Program-made: the position numbers and the translations under genes
Source: Candidatus Omnitrophota bacterium
GTDB lineage: Bacteria > Omnitrophota > 4484-213
NCBI GenBank assembly: GCA_030639955.1
Contig: DAOWKH010000010.1
Location: 1-9,389, forward strand
Direction of reading: 5' to 3'
DNA length: 9,389 nucleotides
Part shown: positions 5,501-9,389 of the stretch, one piece after another
Layout: each line of letters opens with the position of its first letter
Position numbering within the stretch: position 1 is the stretch's first letter
Notes under the pieces: generated by a model
Told to the model about the DNA's origin: nothing
Seen by the model: only the letters and a program-made list of their open reading frames with translations
The model's database searches: none

Positions 5501-6681
5501 CCTTTAATAGTATGGACAAAATCTCCATCTCTTAATTTTTTAATAATAAAGGGTTTGAATAATTCGAGGGCCATCTTTTTGGGAATACTGCACTGATGAA
5601 GCTTGAGCTCAGGTCCAACAACAATTACTGCCCTACCTGAATAATCAACTCTTTTCCCTAATAAATTCTGGCGAAATCTCCCCTGCTTTCCGCGCAGGGC
5701 ATCACTCAAAGATTTTAAGGGCCGGTTATTAGCCATTATTACGCGCCCGTGTCTTCCGTTATCCAGCAGGGCATCTACTGCTTCCTGGAGCATCCTTCTC
5801 TCATTGCGAATAATAATGCCCGGGGCGTCTAATTCCATGAGTCGCTTTAGGCGATTATTTCTATTGATAACCCGCCGATATAAATCATTTAGATCGCTAG
5901 TAGCAAATCTCCCCCCATCTAAAGCTACCAGCGGCCTTAAATCCGGAGGGATTACCGGGAGAACCTCTAAAATCATCCACTCAGGTTTATTATCCGACTC
6001 CCTAAACGCCTCTACGGTCTTTAATGTCTTAACTGTTTTGTTCTTGTTTATGCTTGTTTTATATTCCCCTTTGGCAAGTTCCTTAGGTTCAGGTTTACTG
6101 GAGGTTGTGGCTTTGCGCAAACGAGAAGACATACGTATTAGATCAATCTTGGACAAAAGTTCCTTTATCGCAGATGCTCCCATTTTAGCCCTAAATTTTA
6201 GGTTTTGGCTTAATGCCTGCTGATACTCCTCTTCATCCAAAAGCTGCTTTGGCTTAAAAGAGCTTTGTCCAGGGTCAATAACTATATACTTCTCATAATA
6301 AAGCACCTTCTCTAAATCTTGGAGACCTATTTCTAATAAACTGCCGATACAGCTCGGGAGAATCTTAAAAAACCAAATATGAGAAACCGGAACGGCTAAT
6401 TCAATATGCCCCATTCGCTCCCGACGAACACGGGAATAAGTAACCTCTACCCCGCAACGGTCGCAAATAACTCCTTTATGCTTAATCCCTTTATATTTTC
6501 CGCAGCTGCATTCCCAATCCTTTACCGGCCCAAATATCTTCTCACAAAATAAACCATCCTTTTCGGGTTTAAATGTGCGGTAATTAATCGTCTCCGGTTT
6601 CTTTATCTCTCCTCTTGACCACGACCTGATTTTCTGGGGAGAGGCAAGTCCAATAGTTATACTGTCAAAATGAGAAGCCAT
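2584..6681 (-). CDS. rpoC: RNA polymerase beta' subunit with an in-frame repeat-derived insertion
   Basis: Catalytic subunit of RNA polymerase, 1365 residues from the ATG at 6679-6681 (MASHFDS). A TTG five codons upstream is also open, but it lies inside AT-rich repeat. The N-terminal zinc site is C58, C60, C73, C76; the catalytic NADFDGDQ is 456-463 with D458, D460, D462; the bridge helix is about 774-803; the second zinc site is C815, C889, C896, C899; the trigger loop starts about 916. An SI3-type insertion follows TFHIGG, about 945-1117, and resembles that of E. coli. Residues 552-586 are repeat-encoded and unusual. The conserved protein ends at PAGTGF (1349), and the last 16 residues come from AT-rich repeat. 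No Shine-Dalgarno sequence precedes the ATG. The stop TGA at 2584-2586 overlaps the rpsS ATG, whereas rpsL is the usual neighbour. Identity is certain; the exact start is likely but not proven. Confidence 0.98.
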   Translation of the reverse strand: MASHFDSITIGLASPQKIRSWSRGEIKKPETINYRTFKPEKDGLFCEKIFGPVKDWECSCGKYKGIKHKGVICDRCGVEVTYSRVRRERMGHIELAVPVSHIWFFKILPSCIGSLLEIGLQDLEKVLYYEKYIVIDPGQSSFKPKQLLDEEEYQQALSQNLKFRAKMGASAIKELLSKIDLIRMSSRLRKATTSSKPEPKELAKGEYKTSINKNKTVKTLKTVEAFRESDNKPEWMILEVLPVIPPDLRPLVALDGGRFATSDLNDLYRRVINRNNRLKRLMELDAPGIIIRNERRMLQEAVDALLDNGRHGRVIMANNRPLKSLSDALRGKQGRFRQNLLGKRVDYSGRAVIVVGPELKLHQCSIPKKMALELFKPFIIKKLRDGDFVHTIKGARKMVEKVRQEVWDILEEVIKEHPVLLNRAPTLHRLGIQAFQPLLTEGDAIRIHPLVCTAFNADFDGDQMAIHIPLSIEAQTELRLLILSASNILSPANGKPITVPSQDMALGCYYLTKSKYNKKKSERISAFSNLEEVITAFQNERIDLHSWIKINYKSQVTSHTLTGTGKSPEDEKAKDRKPKTENRTPNLITTTVGRVLFNQVLPEGFEFINEVVDKSKMKEIISTCLRKFGHEQTVLLLDRLKEIGFRYATLSGISIAIDDVKIPPQKEGYIEKTKEKLSEIDRQYQKGLITNGERHNKLIDIWTRTSDEVADLTFNGLGDFNSLFMMADSGARGSKQQIRQLAGMRGLMAKPSGEIIENPIIANFREGLTVLEYFISTHGGRKGLADTALKTADAGYLTRRLVDVAQDVIVIEEDCGTLNGIFVSAIIEGDKIVTSLKERIIGRVAVDRIVNVVNDKVIVETNQEINEDMADEIEKAGIEKIRIRSVLTCEAKRGVCAKCYGRNLATGKPVELGEAVGIIAAQSIGEPGTQLTLRTFHIGGTASRIVERSFIKVKNKGLVKYHNLKTAKRREGNLIVLSRSGQISIQDKEGRELEKHVIPLGAIIEPENKEVEKGKIAAKWDPYNLPILTEVKGKVRFEDINKGITMHEARNPSTGVTERVIVDYKREDLHPQIIIQNRKGEILAFYPLPAQAHIAVGNGQQVRSGDLLAKIPRGISKTKDITGGLPRVAELFEARQPKDPAIISEIDGVVELEESVRGERKIIISNPAGTKKEYLIPHGKRLDVYRGDHVTAGQQLTDGPIVLQDILKVSGFKRLQEYLVNEVQEVYRLQGVEINDKHIETIIRQMLKKVKIEDPGDTKFLVGSQVDRFAFEAENQKMRKKNKRLAQASLVLLGITRSSLTTESFISAASFQETTRILSEASIGRKRDNLLGLKENVIMGHLIPAGTGFKKIKNQKLNIKNEEGI
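2591..2598 (-). promoter_or_regulatory. Ribosome binding site of rpsS inside the end of rpoC
   Basis: GAGGAAGG on the minus strand; its GAGG ends seven bases before the rpsS ATG at 2585-2587. The final codons of rpoC therefore double as the rpsS initiation signal, which argues that the rpoC-rpsS junction is real and functional. Confidence 0.8.
2599..2634. repeat. AT-rich repeat coding for the RpoC tail
   Basis: Units around ATTTTTGAT repeat across this stretch and encode most of the last 16 residues of RpoC, after the conserved PAGTGF. It shares an exact 13-base stretch with 1798-1810 at the end of rplV. Confidence 0.75.
4924..5028. repeat. Repeat-derived in-frame insertion in rpoC
   Basis: 105 bases (35 codons, residues 552-586) with no similarity to conserved beta' sequence. 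One end is a GGTTTTC-like repeat (4924-4960). The other has three exact tandem copies of GACTTGT (5007-5013, 5014-5020, 5021-5027), with a further GACTTG at 4982-4987. Between them is the piece shared with 943-956. The conserved protein resumes on both sides (LHSWIKIN before, TTTVGRVLFNQVLP after), and no stop is introduced. Confidence 0.8.
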
Positions 6682-6767
6682 AATAAAAATTATCAATTAC
6701 CAATTATCAATTGAAAATTATAAAATTGTAAATTGATTGGAAATTAGAAATTGAAAATTGAAAATTA
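6682..6767. repeat. AT-rich repeat spacer between rpoB and rpoC
   Basis: 86 bases made almost entirely of AATTGAAAATT and AATTATCAATT variants. It includes at 6688-6712 an exact inverted copy of 75-99. No Shine-Dalgarno sequence for rpoC is present. A TATAAT on the minus strand at 6717-6722 has no convincing -35 partner and is expected by chance in such sequence. Confidence 0.8.
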
Positions 6768-9389
6768 TTACCCCTTAGGGCTTTGTTTATCTGATTTTTC
6801 TAACCTTACATCTAAACCTAGTCCTTGTAGTTCTTTTATTAAAACATTAAATGACTCCGGAGTTTCTGAATGAAAAACATTCTCTCCTTTTACGATAGCC
6901 TCATAGCTCTGCGTCCGACCGAGCACATCATCACTCTTTACCGTAAGCAATTCCTGCAAGGTGTAAGCTGCTCCATAAGCCTCCAGCGCCCAGACCTCCA
7001 TTTCCCCAAGCCGCTGTCCACCAAATTGGGCTTTTCCCCCCAAAGGTTGTTGAGTAATCAAAGAATAGGGACCAACAGAGCGGGCGTGGATCTTATCTTC
7101 AGCCAGGTGGCTTAATTTCATCATATAAATATAGCCAACGGTTACTTTCTGATCAAATGCTTTACCATCTATCCCATCAAAAAGGGTAACCTTCCCATCT
7201 TCGGGCAGCCCTGCTTTTTTTAACTCTTGCTTTATCTGCTTTTCGCTAATTCCATCAAATACCGGGGAAGCATAATGGGTATTTAAAACCTTTGCCGCCC
7301 AGCCTAAATGCGTCTCCAGAATCTGGCCAAGATTCATCCGCGAAGGTACTCCTAAAGGATTTAAAACTATCTGCACCGGAGTCCCATCAGGAAGAAAAGG
7401 CATATCCTCCTGAGGCAGAATTTTAGCCACCACTCCTTTATTCCCATGCCTACCGGCCATCTTATCTCCTGCAGAGAAGTTTTTTTTGCAGGCAACCGAG
7501 ACCAGAATCTTCTTTAAAACCCCGGCCGGAAGCTCATCGCCCCGCTTTAATTTATTTATCTCCTCTTTCTCCTGACTGTCAATCTGTTGATTCCTCTGAC
7601 GACATGCTTCGTCAATTCCCATAATTTCCTTTTCTTTGGGGGAAGAAATCTTAAGAGCAAAGAGATAATTCAGAAGTTTGGGAAAGAGATTGCCAGTAAT
7701 GAGCTTGCCTTTTTTAAAAATAATCTTGCCTTTTTTATCCAATAAATCTCCCTGCAATCGCTCTCCCATTAGCACCTTTTTTATCGCGTCAAGCATTGTC
7801 CTCTTGGCTTGTCGTTTAGCGGCTTTAGCTTGCCTTTGAATCCTCTCAATTTGAATAAACTCCTCGGCTTTCTCTTTTCTACTCTTCCTCTGCAAATGCT
7901 CAAAAATCTTTATATCGATCGCCACTCCTTTAACCCCCGGAGGGACAATTAGAGAAATATCTTTTACATCACTTGCCTTCTCGCCAAACACTGCCCTCAA
8001 TAACCTCTCTTCGGGAGAAAGTTCACTTTCACTTTTAGGGGCAACCTTTCCCACCAAAATATCTCCCGGACTTACCTCTGCCCCCAAGTGCACAATTCCA
8101 TTTTCATCCAACTTCTTCAAAGATTCCTCACTTACATTGGGGATATCGCGAGTAATCTCTTCTGGACCTAATTTGGTCTCCCGACATTCTACCTCAAATT
8201 GCTCTATGGAAATAGAGGTATACAAATCCTTCTTGATTACATCCTCACTAACCAATATAGCATCTTCAAAATTAAATCCCCGCCAGGGCATAAAAGCAAC
8301 CAAAAGATTTCCCCCCAAGGACAACTCTCCGCCTTCAACAGAAGGCCCACTACTAATAATCTGTCCCTTCTTTACCTCCTCTCCTTCTCTAACAATTGGC
8401 CTTTGATTCACACAGGTAGAGGCATTGCTTCTTTCAAACTTTCTTAATTTATAAATTTGCTTTTCTTGGGAAGAATGCCCGCTTATTACAACTTCATCGG
8501 CAGATACGCTTTCTACCTTCCCATCTTGAGAAGCAATCAAAACGGCTCCAGAATCCTGGGCTATCTTCTTTTCTATGCCGGTTCCTACCAAAGGCGGCTC
8601 AGGAAAAAGAAGAGGGACAGATTGACGCTGCATATTTGAACCCATCAAAGCCCGATTAGAATCATTATGCTCTAAAAAAGGAATCAAGCCCGCAGCTATG
8701 CTTATCAACTGTTTTGGAGAAACATCCATATAATCTATCTTATGAGGAGGGAGTTTTAAAAAATCCCCTCCTAAACGACAAGAAATATAGGGATCGAGAA
8801 AACGACCTTGTTCATTCAGGCGTGCATTTGCCTGGGCAATAACATATTTATCTTCTCTGTCAGCGGAAAGATACTCAATAATAGAGGTAACTCGCTTTTT
8901 GGCTACCTTTCTATAAGGAGTTTCCAGGAAACCAAATTTATTTACTCTGGCATATGTGCTCAAAGAAGAAATCAAGCCAATATTAGGGCCCTCAGGAGTC
9001 TCAATAGGACAAATGCGGCCATAGTGAGAGGGGTGGACATCGCGCACCTCAAAACCGGCGCGTTTGCGGGTAAGCCCGCCTGGGCCAAGAGCGCTCAGGC
9101 GTCTCCTGTGAGTCAATTCAGCTAAAGGATTGGTCTGGTCCATAAATTGAGAAAGTTGGCTGCGGGCAAAAAAGTCCTTGATATTCTCCGAAATTATCTT
9201 ATGATTGATTAAACTATGCGGCCTGATTTCTTCTTTGGAACTACGAGAGACATTTTTCTTATAACCGCGCGGCAAGAAGGCCATCTTTTCTTTTATCATT
9301 CTTTCCAACCTCGTCAGAGAAAAACGAAATTGCTCCTGCAATAGCTCTCCCACTGTTCGGACTCGTCGGTTGCCTAAATTGTCGATATC
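6768..9389 (-). CDS. rpoB: RNA polymerase beta subunit, 5' end truncated by the window edge
   Basis: Beta subunit of the core RNA polymerase, which forms one side of the active-site cleft and the rifampicin pocket. The 873 visible residues begin in frame at the window edge with DIDNLGNRRVRTVGE, matching E. coli beta from about residue 443, so roughly the first third is missing. A GTG at 9351-9353 is an internal Val codon, not a start. The rifampicin cluster lies at fragment residues 77-102 and keeps the Q, D, H and S equivalent to E. coli Q513, D516, H526 and S531; the position of S522 is Ala. Further on come GFNFEDAILVSE, a lysine-rich stretch of roughly 115 residues at the place of the E. 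coli flap insertion SI2, GDKMAGRHGNKGVV with active-site lysines, and a C-terminal HARSVGPYSLITQQPLGGK segment followed by the clamp-anchoring region. The stop is TAA at 6768-6770. rpoC follows after an 86-base AT-rich spacer. Identity is certain. Confidence 0.99.
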   Translation of the reverse strand, partial: DIDNLGNRRVRTVGELLQEQFRFSLTRLERMIKEKMAFLPRGYKKNVSRSSKEEIRPHSLINHKIISENIKDFFARSQLSQFMDQTNPLAELTHRRRLSALGPGGLTRKRAGFEVRDVHPSHYGRICPIETPEGPNIGLISSLSTYARVNKFGFLETPYRKVAKKRVTSIIEYLSADREDKYVIAQANARLNEQGRFLDPYISCRLGGDFLKLPPHKIDYMDVSPKQLISIAAGLIPFLEHNDSNRALMGSNMQRQSVPLLFPEPPLVGTGIEKKIAQDSGAVLIASQDGKVESVSADEVVISGHSSQEKQIYKLRKFERSNASTCVNQRPIVREGEEVKKGQIISSGPSVEGGELSLGGNLLVAFMPWRGFNFEDAILVSEDVIKKDLYTSISIEQFEVECRETKLGPEEITRDIPNVSEESLKKLDENGIVHLGAEVSPGDILVGKVAPKSESELSPEERLLRAVFGEKASDVKDISLIVPPGVKGVAIDIKIFEHLQRKSRKEKAEEFIQIERIQRQAKAAKRQAKRTMLDAIKKVLMGERLQGDLLDKKGKIIFKKGKLITGNLFPKLLNYLFALKISSPKEKEIMGIDEACRQRNQQIDSQEKEEINKLKRGDELPAGVLKKILVSVACKKNFSAGDKMAGRHGNKGVVAKILPQEDMPFLPDGTPVQIVLNPLGVPSRMNLGQILETHLGWAAKVLNTHYASPVFDGISEKQIKQELKKAGLPEDGKVTLFDGIDGKAFDQKVTVGYIYMMKLSHLAEDKIHARSVGPYSLITQQPLGGKAQFGGQRLGEMEVWALEAYGAAYTLQELLTVKSDDVLGRTQSYEAIVKGENVFHSETPESFNVLIKELQGLGLDVRLEKSDKQSPKG

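Noticed and set aside
5804..6223. Plus-strand open frame of 139 codons within rpoC
   Set aside because: Antisense shadow of the conserved beta' N-terminal half.
6694..6696. TTG as the rpoC start
   Set aside because: It adds only MIIFI from repeat DNA and has no ribosome binding site; the ATG at 6679-6681 begins the conserved region.
6717..6722. TATAAT box upstream of rpoC
   Set aside because: It lies in nearly pure AT repeat, where such hexamers are expected, and no good -35 box is spaced correctly.
6710..6767. Phased A-tracts giving curved DNA
   Set aside because: The spacing between A-runs varies from about 6 to 10 bases, so they are not in helical phase.
9084..9161. Natural rifampicin resistance in RpoB
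   Set aside because: The main contact residues equivalent to Q513, D516, H526 and S531 are all kept. Only the S522 position differs (Ala), which is not enough to claim resistance.

Overview
All supported genes lie on the minus strand, so transcription runs from high to low coordinates. In that order the window holds rpoB (5' end cut by the right edge of the window), rpoC, rpsS (S19), rplV (L22), an unrecognised gene for an exported cysteine-rich protein, and rpsC (S3). The leftmost 129 bases carry no gene. rplP would be the next gene in a standard S10 operon, but it would lie outside the window.

The organism is a bacterium of moderate to low GC. The beta' subunit has the long insertion in the trigger loop (SI3 type) and beta has a flap-region insertion (SI2-like). 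Both are typical of the Gracilicutes side of the tree (Proteobacteria, Bacteroidetes, PVC and relatives) and argue against Firmicutes or Actinobacteria. Spacers full of imperfect AT-rich repeats, 7-base tandem repeats and short GC-rich palindromes recall uncultivated lineages such as Omnitrophota. That last placement is inference and weak.

The layout departs from the usual order in two places. First, the block that normally separates rpoC from rpsS (rpsL, rpsG, fusA, tuf, rpsJ, rplC, rplD, rplW, rplB) is absent, and the rpoC stop overlaps the rpsS start by four bases. Second, the gene for the exported protein sits between rplV and rpsC. It overlaps the rplV stop by four bases and has its own GGAGG ribosome binding site. 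RNA polymerase, three ribosomal proteins and an exported protein therefore appear to share one transcription unit.

Repetitive DNA occurs in nearly every junction and also enters reading frames. It encodes the C-terminal tails of RpoC and L22, surrounds the stop of rpsC, and makes up a 35-codon in-frame stretch inside rpoC. The larger gaps (1-129, 850-1171, 2140-2302, 6682-6767) hold AT-rich repeats and hairpins, and I see no tRNA, rRNA, CRISPR array or transposase gene. The best candidates for something undescribed are the exported protein, the rpoC-rpsS junction, and the repeat-derived insertion in RpoC.
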